From contig JABHTA010000195.1 of the NCBI GenBank assembly GCA_018669945.1, forward strand, positions 1 to 36,807: DNA of 36,807 nucleotides, in the 5' to 3' direction. The translations under genes and the position numbers were made by a program. The DNA is from Flavobacteriales bacterium (GTDB lineage Bacteria; Bacteroidota; Bacteroidia; Flavobacteriales_G; NORP312). Shown in pieces: positions 19,717-28,956 of this stretch; position 1 is the stretch's first letter; each line of letters begins with the position of its first letter. Under the pieces are notes generated by a model. That model ran no database searches. It was given only the letters and a program-made list of their open reading frames with translations, and was not told where the DNA came from.

Positions 19717-20709
19717 ATGGCTTCATCAAATTTTGTAGATTACGTAAAGATTAACTGCAAATCGGGTAATGGGGGTTCTGGTTCTGCCCACATGAGAAGG
19801 GAGAAATTTGTCCCAAAAGGTGGTCCTGATGGTGGTGATGGGGGGCGCGGTGGGCATGTAATCCTAAGAGGAAACAAGCAATTGTGGACGCTATTGAATT
19901 TAAAGTACCGCAAGCACGTAAAGGCCGAAAACGGTGTCAACGGCAGTAAACAGAAAAGTACTGGTGCAGATGGTAATGATGTGATTCTTGATGTGCCTTT
20001 AGGAACTATTGTACGTGACCCAGATACGGGAGATCAATTGTTTGAGATTAACCATGATGGCGAGGAGAAAATAGTAGTGAAAGGTGGTCGAGGGGGATTG
20101 GGTAACTGGCATTTTAAAACATCTACACTGCAAACACCGCGTTATGCACAACCTGGAGAAGAAGGCAGTGAAGGGTGGAAAATTTTAGAACTTAAATTAC
20201 TTGCAGACATTGGTTTGGTGGGTTTTCCAAACGCAGGAAAATCAACTTTACTGTCTGTTGTTAGCGCTGCTAAACCAGAGATTGCTGATTATGCATTTAC
20301 CACGTTAACCCCTAATCTTGGCATTGTTTCGTACAGAGATCATAGATCTTTTGTGATGGCAGACATTCCGGGAATTATTGAAGGAGCAGCTGATGGAAAT
20401 GGTTTAGGGCTGCGTTTTTTGAGGCATATAGAGCGTAATTCGGCTCTGCTTTTTATGGTTCCAGCCGATGCAGATGACATTAAAAAGGAATATCAAATAT
20501 TACTTGGAGAGCTAGAGAAGTTCAATCCAGAATTGTTAGACAAAAGAAGAATTCTGGCTATCTCGAAATGCGATATGTTAGATGAAGAATTAATTGAAGA
20601 AATTAAGGCTTCATTGCCTGATGTGCCGAGCGTGTTTTTCTCATCAATTGTTAATCAAGGCATTGCTGAATTAAAAGATCTTATTTGGGAACAACTGAAT
20701 AAACAGTAA
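19717..20709 (+). CDS. obgE: GTPase ObgE/CgtA
   Basis: 330 aa; glycine-rich Obg domain '[32 protein letters not shown]', G1 '[12 protein letters not shown]', G3 'DIPGIIEGA'. Confidence 0.96.
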   Translation: MASSNFVDYVKINCKSGNGGSGSAHMRREKFVPKGGPDGGDGGRGGHVILRGNKQLWTLLNLKYRKHVKAENGVNGSKQKSTGADGNDVILDVPLGTIVRDPDTGDQLFEINHDGEEKIVVKGGRGGLGNWHFKTSTLQTPRYAQPGEEGSEGWKILELKLLADIGLVGFPNAGKSTLLSVVSAAKPEIADYAFTTLTPNLGIVSYRDHRSFVMADIPGIIEGAADGNGLGLRFLRHIERNSALLFMVPADADDIKKEYQILLGELEKFNPELLDKRRILAISKCDMLDEELIEEIKASLPDVPSVFFSSIVNQGIAELKDLIWEQLNKQ

Positions 20710-21266
20710 TGTTTGACTGGTTAGAGTATATAGACACCAAGTTTTTTCTTTTACTTAACGGTTTTCATTCTCCATTTTTCGATCACCTCATGCCTTGGTT
20801 GTCTGGTAATATTCTCTGGATTCCTTTTTACGGTTGGCTCATTTATTCCTTGTACAGAGCACTTTCTAGAAAGCAGTTCGTATGGGCAATTGTTGCCTTG
20901 GGCACGTGTGTTGCAATAACAGATTTAATTTCCTTTCACCTTGTTAAAGAAACGATTCAGCGTTATAGGCCATGCCACAACGTAGAGATTCAAAGCTTTG
21001 TTCATGTTGTAGATAAATGTGGTGGGCTGCACGGCTTTGTTTCTTCACATGCTGCAAATGTTTTCGGAATAGCGATGCTTTTATCCTTATTATTGAAAGA
21101 TAGGAGTACCTTAATTCAGCTTTTTATGTGGGCCACTATTGTTGGTTATTCAAGAATTTATTTGGGAGTTCATTATCCAGCTGATGTTTTTGGAGGTGCA
21201 GCATTCGGAACGCTTAGTGGATTCTTATGTTATAGAGTGTTTGTTAAATTTGCTGCATATGAATAG
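20709..21266 (+). CDS. PAP2-family membrane phosphatase
   Basis: 185 aa; 'KETIQRYRPC', 'SSHAANVFG', 'SRIYLGVHYPADVFGG'. Confidence 0.92.
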   Translation: MFDWLEYIDTKFFLLLNGFHSPFFDHLMPWLSGNILWIPFYGWLIYSLYRALSRKQFVWAIVALGTCVAITDLISFHLVKETIQRYRPCHNVEIQSFVHVVDKCGGLHGFVSSHAANVFGIAMLLSLLLKDRSTLIQLFMWATIVGYSRIYLGVHYPADVFGGAAFGTLSGFLCYRVFVKFAAYE

Positions 21267-21624
21267 TTGGATAGCCATTTTTATTGGAGGAGGCATAGGG
21301 AGTGTTTGCCGTTATGGTATTTCAAAGTTTGTTGTAACCTTCGGACAAACTATTTTTCCTTTGGCAACGCTATTATCGAACCTTTTTAGTTGTATTGCAT
21401 TAGGTGTTACCCTTGCTGTGATTTTGCCAAAACTTGAAGGGAATGATTGGTTAAAACCTTTTATGGCAATTGGATTCTGCGGGGGCTTTAGTACGTTTTC
21501 TACATTTAGTTTAGAAACGTTACAACTCATAAAAACAGGGAACCTTATTTTCGCTGGTTTAAATATTGCGGTAAGCATTTTACTTTGCCTCGGATTACTA
21601 ACTTTAATTGCAAGGCATGTATAG
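21259..21624 (+). CDS. crcB: Fluoride efflux transporter CrcB/Fluc
   Basis: 121 aa from ATG 21259 (track ORF starts upstream at 21139): 'MNSWIAIFIGGGIGSVCRYGISKF...FPLATLLSNLFSCIALG...GFCGGFSTFSTFSLE'. Confidence 0.92.
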   Translation: MNSWIAIFIGGGIGSVCRYGISKFVVTFGQTIFPLATLLSNLFSCIALGVTLAVILPKLEGNDWLKPFMAIGFCGGFSTFSTFSLETLQLIKTGNLIFAGLNIAVSILLCLGLLTLIARHV

Positions 21625-23233
21625 AATAAAAGCAATAATAATAGGTTTAGTTATGATGGCAAGTATAGACTCCATGGCTCAAAAACCAAAATTAATTGTT
21701 GGCATTGTGGTAGACCAAATGCGATATGATTACCTTAATCAATACTGGGATAATTTTGGTGAAGATGGCTTTAAACGATTAGTTAATGATGGGTATAACT
21801 GTAAAAACATGCACTATAATTATGTGCCAACATACACGGGACCTGGCCATGCTGCAATTTATACAGGAACTACACCATCTACTAATGGGATAATTTCTAA
21901 TAATTGGTTTGATAAAGAATCTGGCATGCTAATTTATTGTGTTGATGATAGCTCTCAAACAACAATTGGAAGTACTTCTATTAATGGTAAAAAATCGTCT
22001 CATTTAAATTTGACAACAACATTTACAGATGAACTAAAGCTAACAAACATGGAGTCGAAAGTAATTTCAATAGCTTTAAAAGATAGAGGTGCAGTTTTAC
22101 CAGGAGGCCACATGCCAAATGGGTCTTATTGGTTTGATGATGCAACAGGAAAATGGATTTCAAGTTCTGCTTTTGTTTCAAAATTACCAAGTTGGGTAAT
22201 AAAATACAATGAGTCAGAAAAAGCGAAAGAATACCTATCAGGTCAGTGGACTACGCTTTTGGACATAGAAAAATATACGTTTAGTGAACCAGATATAAGT
22301 AACTATGAAGGGGTGTTGCTTGGAGAACAAAAGGCAGTTTTTCCTCACGATCTTAATTCTTTATTTAGCACAACACAAAATTGGAATTTAATTAGAAATA
22401 CCCCGTTTGGAAATACCATCACAATGGAGTTAGCTAAAGAAGCGTTGAAAGCTGAGCTGCTTGGAAAGGATAATAACACAGATATTCTAGCGATTAGTTT
22501 TTCCGCAACTGACTACGTTGGTCACACATTTGGTCCACAAGCCGTTGAGCACCAAGATACTTATTTACGGCTCGATCAAGACATTGCGTCTTTACTTAAT
22601 GAATTGGATAAACAAGTAGGGGAAGCTAACTATGTCGTATTCTTAACTGCCGACCATGGGGCAGTGCGTGTTCCAAATTTATTACTTGATAATAATATTC
22701 CAGCGGGTTACTTTAATGGAATTGCTGTGCTGAATAATACTAATAATTACTTATCGGCATTGCATGGAGGAGGTAATTGGATAAAAGCGTTTAATAATTA
22801 TCAGTTCTTTTTAAATACAGAATTACTATTAGAAAAAGATATCGATATCGAATCAGTAGAACGTGAATTGGTGCGGTATGCCATGACTATTAAAGGAGTG
22901 TCGAATGCATATACGTCAAATGACTTAATTACAGGAAAAGGAGGAAAACCAATGTCTTTAATTCAATTAGGGTATAACCAGAAACGGTCAGGAAATGTTG
23001 CTATTGCATTGGAACCAGGATGGATCTATTACGGCCCAACAGGAACTACTCATGGTTCCGCTTATACTTATGACACTCACGTTCCAATGCTTTGGTACGG
23101 TGCAGGAATTAAAAAAGGGAGTACAACTCGTGAAATGTACATTACAGATATTGCATCTACAGTTAGTATTATGCTAGACATTTCTTTTCCTAATGGAAAC
23201 ATTGGTAAGCCTATTTCCGAGGTGCTAGACTAG
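21617..23233 (+). CDS. PafA-like alkaline phosphatase family protein
   Basis: 538 aa from ATG 21617; 'LIVGIVVDQMRYDYLNQYWDNFGEDGFKRLVNDGYNC...NYVPTYTGPGHAAIYTGTTPSTNGI' catalytic Thr region, 'TDYVGHTFGP', 'LTADHGA'; signal peptide. Confidence 0.9.
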   Translation: MYRIKAIIIGLVMMASIDSMAQKPKLIVGIVVDQMRYDYLNQYWDNFGEDGFKRLVNDGYNCKNMHYNYVPTYTGPGHAAIYTGTTPSTNGIISNNWFDKESGMLIYCVDDSSQTTIGSTSINGKKSSHLNLTTTFTDELKLTNMESKVISIALKDRGAVLPGGHMPNGSYWFDDATGKWISSSAFVSKLPSWVIKYNESEKAKEYLSGQWTTLLDIEKYTFSEPDISNYEGVLLGEQKAVFPHDLNSLFSTTQNWNLIRNTPFGNTITMELAKEALKAELLGKDNNTDILAISFSATDYVGHTFGPQAVEHQDTYLRLDQDIASLLNELDKQVGEANYVVFLTADHGAVRVPNLLLDNNIPAGYFNGIAVLNNTNNYLSALHGGGNWIKAFNNYQFFLNTELLLEKDIDIESVERELVRYAMTIKGVSNAYTSNDLITGKGGKPMSLIQLGYNQKRSGNVAIALEPGWIYYGPTGTTHGSAYTYDTHVPMLWYGAGIKKGSTTREMYITDIASTVSIMLDISFPNGNIGKPISEVLD

Positions 23234-24246
23234 TATTCTTTCAACACCCTTGTTAATTTATCCATTTGAGAATCTTCGAAATCTAGGTGTGTTACAAAGC
23301 GAATACGTTGATGCCCGAACCCAACCGCAAGTATATCTAGCTTTTTTAATTTTTGCAGGAAGTCTTCCTGTTTAATGTCATCGTTAAGGTCAAAAACAAG
23401 AATATTTGTTTCGACGGGCAATAGTCCTTTTACAAATGAGCACGTTTTCAGCACGTTAGCAAGTTGTTTCGCTCTATTATGGTCTTCGACTAAACGGTCT
23501 ACGTTATTTTTTAAAGCATAGAGTCCAGCAGCAGCTATGCCACCGACTTGTCTCATTCCACCACCTAGAACTTTACGTATTCTTCTGGCTTTATGAATAT
23601 GTTCTTTGCTTCCTAAAAGAACAGACCCAATTGGTGCGCCCAATCCTTTAGATAAACAAATTGAGATAGTATCTAAATGTTTTCCATGTTCAGTGCCACG
23701 TTCATTTTTAGCAATAAGCGCATTGAAAATCCTTGCACCATCTAAATGAAGAGGTAAATTCTTGTCTTTACAAACGGCAGCTATTTTTTCAATTTCTTTC
23801 AAGTCATAACAGCACCCTCCGCCTTTATTACTTGTATTTTCAATTGAAACTAAAGATGTAATGGGTGCATGAATATCATCTGGTTGAATGCTTTTTAGCA
23901 CATCATCAGCCGTAAATCGACCACCATCTCCTTCTAAAAGTTTTACAGAAGAAAGTGAATTCAAAGCAATGCCACCACCTTCATAATTGTATATATGAGA
24001 TAGTTTGTCACAAATTACTTCACTTCCTGGTTGAGTGTGCAAACGAATAGCAATTTGGTTAGTCATCGTTCCCGACGGGCAAAAAATACCTGCTTCTTTT
24101 CCAAAAATATTTGCTGAAGTATTTTCCAGCTCAATAACAGTTGGATCTTCTTCAAAAACATCATCACCAACGGGTGCTAAGTACATTGCGTCTAGCATTT
24201 TTTTTGAGGGCTTTGTAACGGTATCACTCCTTAGGTCTATCTTCAT
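23230..24246 (-). CDS. ltaE: Low-specificity L-threonine aldolase (GntG-family PLP-dependent aldolase)
   Basis: 338 aa; 'MKIDLRSDTVTKPSKKMLDAMYLAPVGDDVFEEDPTVIELE', 'LPLHLDGARIFNA', 'CLSKGLGAPIGSVLLGSKE'. Confidence 0.92.
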   Translation of the reverse strand: MKIDLRSDTVTKPSKKMLDAMYLAPVGDDVFEEDPTVIELENTSANIFGKEAGIFCPSGTMTNQIAIRLHTQPGSEVICDKLSHIYNYEGGGIALNSLSSVKLLEGDGGRFTADDVLKSIQPDDIHAPITSLVSIENTSNKGGGCCYDLKEIEKIAAVCKDKNLPLHLDGARIFNALIAKNERGTEHGKHLDTISICLSKGLGAPIGSVLLGSKEHIHKARRIRKVLGGGMRQVGGIAAAGLYALKNNVDRLVEDHNRAKQLANVLKTCSFVKGLLPVETNILVFDLNDDIKQEDFLQKLKKLDILAVGFGHQRIRFVTHLDFEDSQMDKLTRVLKEY

Positions 24247-24283
24247 ATCAATCTATTAGTCGAATAATGTACTTTTGATTCTA

Positions 24284-25855
24284 ATGGTTGCCCAAAATAT
24301 AAAATTCCATCTAATAATTATCTATTTACTGTTAGCGGTATGTATAAATACCAAGGGACAAAATGCGTATTGGGTATTCTTCGAAGATAAATGTGCCACG
24401 GAATTTAATCCTTATCTATATTTTAACGAAAATGCCATTCAAAGAAGAATTAAGCATGATTTGCCGCTATATGATTCGCGTGATTTGCCAATTTGTGAGA
24501 ATTATGTCAATCAAATTATACCATTTTCCGATTCTTTGGGATACGCAACTAGATGGTTTAATGGAGTTTTGGTATATTGCTCCGAGGATCACCTTAATTC
24601 GATAACAGAGTTGCCATTTGTTAAGAGCGTTCGATCCATGCTCATATATAAACATGGACTAGCTCAGTTTGATACACTGATTGAAAAATCATTCGCTGAA
24701 GAACTACTTCGAAAGCAAGTAGAACGTATGGGAGTAAAATATTTTCTAAGAGAGAAACTAACAGGAAAAGATATTACAATAGCTGTGTTTGATGCAGGTT
24801 TCCCAACAGTTAATACGAGTGTCGCTTTTGAACACATCAGAAGACGAGGTGGAATTGTTGCAACCTACGATTTTGTTAAGAATAAGGAGAATGTTTATGC
24901 ATTCAATTCGCACGGTACAAATGTATTGTCTGTAATTGGAGGTAAAAAGGACGGAAAACGGATTGGCATGGCAACGGGCGCAGATTTTCTATTGGCCCGG
25001 ACAGAAAACTCGCATCGAGAACCATTTTCTGAAGAGCAAAATTGGCTTAAAGCAGTTGAGTGGGCAGATAAAAATGGTGCGGATATAATTAATAGTTCAT
25101 TGGCTTATACGTATAGTAGATATTTTAATTGGGAAATGAATGGCCATGAAAGTTTGGTGGCAAAGGCTGCAAATATAGCAGCTTCAAAAGGTATGTTAGT
25201 GGTAAGTGCTGCTGGCAATGATGGCGATAAGTCATGGAAGTATATAGGTACTCCTGGTGATGCCGATAGCGCTTTAACAGTAGGTGGTGTTGATCCGAAT
25301 ACAGATTACCATATCGATTTTAGTTCGTATGGTCCAACATCTGACAAGCGAATGAAACCTAATGTGACTGCATTTGGAGAGGTGGCTGTTTACGGAAAGT
25401 CTGGTTTAACGATCTCCCAAGGAACTTCGTTTGCTGCACCTTTGGTTGCAGGGTTTGCTGCATGTGTTCTTGAAAACGACAGAACATTAAAAGTGATGGA
25501 TTTATATGCAGAGGTCGAAAAATCAGGTCATTTATACCCTTATTATGATTATGCTCACGGTTTTGGAATACCCAACGCTGGTTATTTTTTAGATACATTA
25601 CAAGCAGACACATCTCCAACTTTCGAATTTGAACAGGGAGCAATTATGCTTAGTATTAAGGTTCCACAGGACAGTTCGATTCTTGAAAAGAGTATTATTT
25701 ATTATCACGTAGAGAATACAAAAGGGTATTTAGATAGCTACTATGTAGTTTCAGTTGATGGGGAATATCCAATACGGTTGAATTTAGATGAGTTTAAGGA
25801 TGGACAGCTTGTGAGAGTTCATTATAAGGGTTACACACGGAGCTATTATTTTTAA
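24284..25855 (+). CDS. S8-family (subtilisin-like) serine peptidase, secreted
   Basis: 523 aa from ATG 24284 (track start 24275 is TTG inside a -7-like box); triad motifs 'IAVFDAGFP', 'NSHGTNVLSVIGG', 'SQGTSFAAPLVAGF'. Confidence 0.9.
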   Translation: MVAQNIKFHLIIIYLLLAVCINTKGQNAYWVFFEDKCATEFNPYLYFNENAIQRRIKHDLPLYDSRDLPICENYVNQIIPFSDSLGYATRWFNGVLVYCSEDHLNSITELPFVKSVRSMLIYKHGLAQFDTLIEKSFAEELLRKQVERMGVKYFLREKLTGKDITIAVFDAGFPTVNTSVAFEHIRRRGGIVATYDFVKNKENVYAFNSHGTNVLSVIGGKKDGKRIGMATGADFLLARTENSHREPFSEEQNWLKAVEWADKNGADIINSSLAYTYSRYFNWEMNGHESLVAKAANIAASKGMLVVSAAGNDGDKSWKYIGTPGDADSALTVGGVDPNTDYHIDFSSYGPTSDKRMKPNVTAFGEVAVYGKSGLTISQGTSFAAPLVAGFAACVLENDRTLKVMDLYAEVEKSGHLYPYYDYAHGFGIPNAGYFLDTLQADTSPTFEFEQGAIMLSIKVPQDSSILEKSIIYYHVENTKGYLDSYYVVSVDGEYPIRLNLDEFKDGQLVRVHYKGYTRSYYF

Positions 25856-25858
25856 AGG

Positions 25859-26578
25859 ATGAGAACGAGGAGATTAATAGGGGTAATTTGTATAATGGGT
25901 TTTGTGCGTTTTGGATACGCGCAAACGGTTTTGTTAGAACAGCATGTTGATGAAGACACTACGCATGAAAACTATGGCCCTAACTTGCAGCACTATTTAT
26001 ATACAACTTTCGGCTATGGTTTCTTGGCTGGCAAATCAGAAAAATCGGGTATTCCAGTAAAATATGGAAGCGCTGGTGAGGTCATCTTGGGTGGTAAATA
26101 TAAGAGACGATTGAATGATGTTTTTTCGTTGGGTTTAGGGATGAATTATTCTACTACTTTTTTCCCTTTGAAACAGGATTCATCGAAAATATATCCCGAT
26201 AAGGTATTACACGATAAAGAGCGATTCACTTTTAACAACCTTGGTGGAGATATATTCGCAAGAATAAATTTTGATAAGCGAAGGGGCAATGTTATTGGCT
26301 CTTACATTGATATAGTTGGTTATATAGATTGGGTGTTCTTAACGAAATACAGCACAAAGGATAAGAATTTATCAGGGGTATTTTCAAAAGCCCAAAAAGT
26401 AACAAACATCGGACTAGTTACCACACACAATTTTAATTATGGAACATCCATTAAATTAGGTTATAAAAGTTTAGCATTAGTTGTGAAATATAGAATTTCG
26501 AATATGTTTATTTCAAGATATGAAATTCCGGAATTTCCTCGATTTATGTTCGGAATTGAAATCGGCACAATTAACTAG
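25859..26578 (+). CDS. Hypothetical secreted, probable outer-membrane beta-barrel protein
   Basis: 239 aa; signal peptide 'LIGVICIMGFVRFGYAQ'; alternating strand pattern; 3 nt after the peptidase gene. Confidence 0.65.
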   Translation: MRTRRLIGVICIMGFVRFGYAQTVLLEQHVDEDTTHENYGPNLQHYLYTTFGYGFLAGKSEKSGIPVKYGSAGEVILGGKYKRRLNDVFSLGLGMNYSTTFFPLKQDSSKIYPDKVLHDKERFTFNNLGGDIFARINFDKRRGNVIGSYIDIVGYIDWVFLTKYSTKDKNLSGVFSKAQKVTNIGLVTTHNFNYGTSIKLGYKSLALVVKYRISNMFISRYEIPEFPRFMFGIEIGTIN

Positions 26579-27189
26579 CCTTCGTGCGCAACGACTTCCT
26601 TAACTTCAGGCATCATTCTGGTCATAAGGCTTTCAATACCATTCTTAAGTGTCATTGTAGAAGAAGGACAGCCGCTGCAAGCGCCTTTTAATACGACCGA
26701 TAATTGACCATCAACAAAAGCATGAAAATGTATAGCGCCTCCATCTCTAGCAACAGCCGGAGTGATATACTCTTCTAATATTTCAACAATTTTCTTTTCC
26801 AATTCTGTACTTGGTTCTTGAGGCTTGTAGCTTCCTTCGGTTTTAGTTAAGTCATCGTCACTGCTGTTTTCCGAAATAGGAGTTGTAAAAACAGAATTGT
26901 CGCCATTTAAAAATTCTTGAATGTACTCCCGCAATTCTAAAACAACATCATCCCATTCGATGATTTCATTTTTCGTAATAGTAATGAAGTTTTGCGAAAT
27001 GAAAATTCCAGTAACAAAAGGGAAATTAAAAAGCCGAGCAGCCAACGGAGAATTAGAGGTCTCTTCAGAATCAGCATATTCAACCGTTGCTGCGCCCTCT
27101 AGTAACAATTTGTTTACTACAAATTTCATGGTTGCCGGATTAGGAGATAATTCTGCGTATACTGTTGCTGGTATGGTTTTTGGTTCCAT
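26575..27189 (-). CDS. NifU/Nfu-family Fe-S cluster carrier (N-terminal Nfu_N plus C-terminal NifU domain)
   Basis: 204 aa from ATG 27189: 'YAELSPNPATMKFVVNKLLLEGAATVEYAD', 'GGAIHFHAFVDGQLSVVLKGACSGCPSSTMTLKNGIESLMTRMMPEV' (CxxC). Confidence 0.93.
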   Translation of the reverse strand: MEPKTIPATVYAELSPNPATMKFVVNKLLLEGAATVEYADSEETSNSPLAARLFNFPFVTGIFISQNFITITKNEIIEWDDVVLELREYIQEFLNGDNSVFTTPISENSSDDDLTKTEGSYKPQEPSTELEKKIVEILEEYITPAVARDGGAIHFHAFVDGQLSVVLKGACSGCPSSTMTLKNGIESLMTRMMPEVKEVVAHEG

Positions 27190-27203
27190 CGTTTTTTTTA
27201 TTA

Positions 27204-27211
27204 CAAAATTA
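27204..27211 (-). promoter_or_regulatory. Candidate -7 element (TAATTTTG on minus strand) for the NifU-type gene
   Basis: CAAAATTA on + strand 15 bp upstream of ATG 27189; no consensus -33. Confidence 0.35.
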
Positions 27212-27268
27212 CGGCAAAATAAGCTAGGCATGACTTACTTTTACTGTCGACTTAAAAAAAGAAATTAT

Positions 27269-27619
27269 ATGAAAGCCAAAAGTCTGTTGTTAATGTTGTT
27301 GTTTATAAGTCTAGCTTATTTTGGAATGACTCAAAAAATAAATGAAAAAAATACTGTAGTAGTTATAAAAACCTCTGCCCAATGCGAAATGTGTAAGGAA
27401 AGAATCGTTAGTGAACTTAGCATGCGCAAGGGCGTCAAGAAAATAGATCTAAGTTTAGAAACACAAGAGCTAACTGTTATTTATAATGGAGTAAAAACAT
27501 CCGAAGATGAATTACGAGAGGCAATATCAAAGATTGGTTATTCCGCAGATGATATTGAAGCTTCGCAAGAAGCATATGAGAACCTGCCAAATTGTTGTAA
27601 GAAGCCAAAAGATCAATAA
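27269..27619 (+). CDS. Secreted heavy-metal-associated (HMA) domain protein
   Basis: 116 aa from ATG 27269: signal peptide, 'TVVVIKTSAQCEMCKERIVSELSMRKGVKKIDLSLETQELTVIY', C-terminal 'NCCKKPKDQ'. Confidence 0.85.
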   Translation: MKAKSLLLMLLFISLAYFGMTQKINEKNTVVVIKTSAQCEMCKERIVSELSMRKGVKKIDLSLETQELTVIYNGVKTSEDELREAISKIGYSADDIEASQEAYENLPNCCKKPKDQ

Positions 27620-28140
27620 TGGCGTTAATTAAGGTTTGTAGAGGTAAAAAACCGCAATTTGGTGATGACTGCTACTTAGCCGAAAACTCAACGATTATTG
27701 GTGATGTTACCATGGGAAACCAATGCAGCGTTTGGTTTAATGCCGTAATTCGTGGTGATGTTAACTCTATTATTATGGGAAATAAGGTAAATATTCAAGA
27801 CGGAGCGATAGTTCATTGCACTTACGAAAAGGCTGCAACAACTTTAGGGAACAATGTTTCAGTTGGGCACAATGCTATGGTTCATGGGTGTACCGTTCGT
27901 GACAACGTTTTAATAGGTATGGGAGCTATTGTTATGGATGGTGTTCTAATAGAAGAAAATTCGATAATAGCTGCTGGTGCTGTAGTACTAGAAAATACTG
28001 TAGTTGAGTCAGGAAGTATTTATGCTGGCGTTCCTGCGAAGAAGGTAAAGGAAGTCAGCCCTAAATTATTTAAAGGGGAAATTACAAGAATAGCTGATAA
28101 TTACACGATGTATTCGGGGTGGTTCAAAGACTCTGAATAG
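27619..28140 (+). CDS. Gamma carbonic anhydrase family protein (left-handed beta-helix hexapeptide repeats)
   Basis: 173 aa; 'NAVIRGDVNSIIMGNKVNIQDGAIVHCTYEKA', 'VGHNAMVHGCTVRDNVLIGMGAIVMDG', 'YAGVPAKKVKEV'. Confidence 0.92.
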   Translation: MALIKVCRGKKPQFGDDCYLAENSTIIGDVTMGNQCSVWFNAVIRGDVNSIIMGNKVNIQDGAIVHCTYEKAATTLGNNVSVGHNAMVHGCTVRDNVLIGMGAIVMDGVLIEENSIIAAGAVVLENTVVESGSIYAGVPAKKVKEVSPKLFKGEITRIADNYTMYSGWFKDSE

Positions 28141-28903
28141 TATAGTTTGCTGCGCGTATTTTTTTTAAAAACATTTCTAATATATCGTGCTGGGCATTTG
28201 TATAAAACAAATGCTCAGCAGAAGATTCTGTCGAGTTTAGTATGTTAAAGTCTTTTAAAATATTTTCAGTTTGCTTAGCCACAGCCTCTCCAGAATCTAT
28301 AATTGTTATCTCGGTTGGAATAATTCTTTTAATTACAGAAGTAAGAAAAGGGTAATGCGAGCAACCTAAAACGACATTGTCCACATTTTTATCAATCATT
28401 GGTTGAAGATATTCGCGCAGCAATGGTTCAGCATTATCAAGATTTCCCGATTCTATTATGGCTACTAAACCAGTTCCAATAGTTTCGATTATTTCAACAT
28501 CGCCTCTGTATTTTTCGGATGTATTTAGAAATAGTTCGCTTGCTAGAGTTCCCTTGGTTGCTAGAATTCCAATTTTACCTGTTTTAGTATTGATTGCAGC
28601 ATGTTTAGTTGCAGGCTCAATGCCAATAAAAGGTATAGCATAGTTTTTTCTAAGTGTATCGATCGAATTGGTAGTAGCTGTATTACAAGCAACAACAATT
28701 AATTTACAGTTTTGAGCAAGCAACAACTCTGTATTCTTGATGCTAAGTTCCGTAATTTTTTCTTTTGGCTTCTCGCCATAAGGAGCGTTATTGCTGTCCG
28801 CAATATATATGGTTGACTCGTTGGGTAAAAGTTGATTAATATCTTTCCAAATCGAAAGACCTCCAACTCCAGAATCGAATATGCCTATTGGATTTTTGTT
28901 CAA
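28124..28903 (-). CDS. murI: Glutamate racemase
   Basis: 259 aa; 'PIGIFDSGVGGLSIWKDI', 'NAPYGEKPKE', 'VVACNTATTNSID', 'VLGCSHYPFL'; TTG start. Confidence 0.94.
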   Translation of the reverse strand: MNKNPIGIFDSGVGGLSIWKDINQLLPNESTIYIADSNNAPYGEKPKEKITELSIKNTELLLAQNCKLIVVACNTATTNSIDTLRKNYAIPFIGIEPATKHAAINTKTGKIGILATKGTLASELFLNTSEKYRGDVEIIETIGTGLVAIIESGNLDNAEPLLREYLQPMIDKNVDNVVLGCSHYPFLTSVIKRIIPTEITIIDSGEAVAKQTENILKDFNILNSTESSAEHLFYTNAQHDILEMFLKKIRAANYTIQSL

Positions 28904-28911
28904 ATTAGGTC

Positions 28912-28942
28912 AAAAAAAATCCCGAATAAATCGGGATTTTTT
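28912..28942 (-). terminator. Rho-independent terminator-like hairpin between ompH and murI
   Basis: AAAAAAAATCCCGA-ATAAA-TCGGGATTTTTT: 7-bp stem (28919-28925 / 28931-28937) extended by A/T tracts; lies just 3' of the ompH gene on the minus strand. Confidence 0.8.
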
Positions 28943-28956
28943 AAATTAAAATTTTC

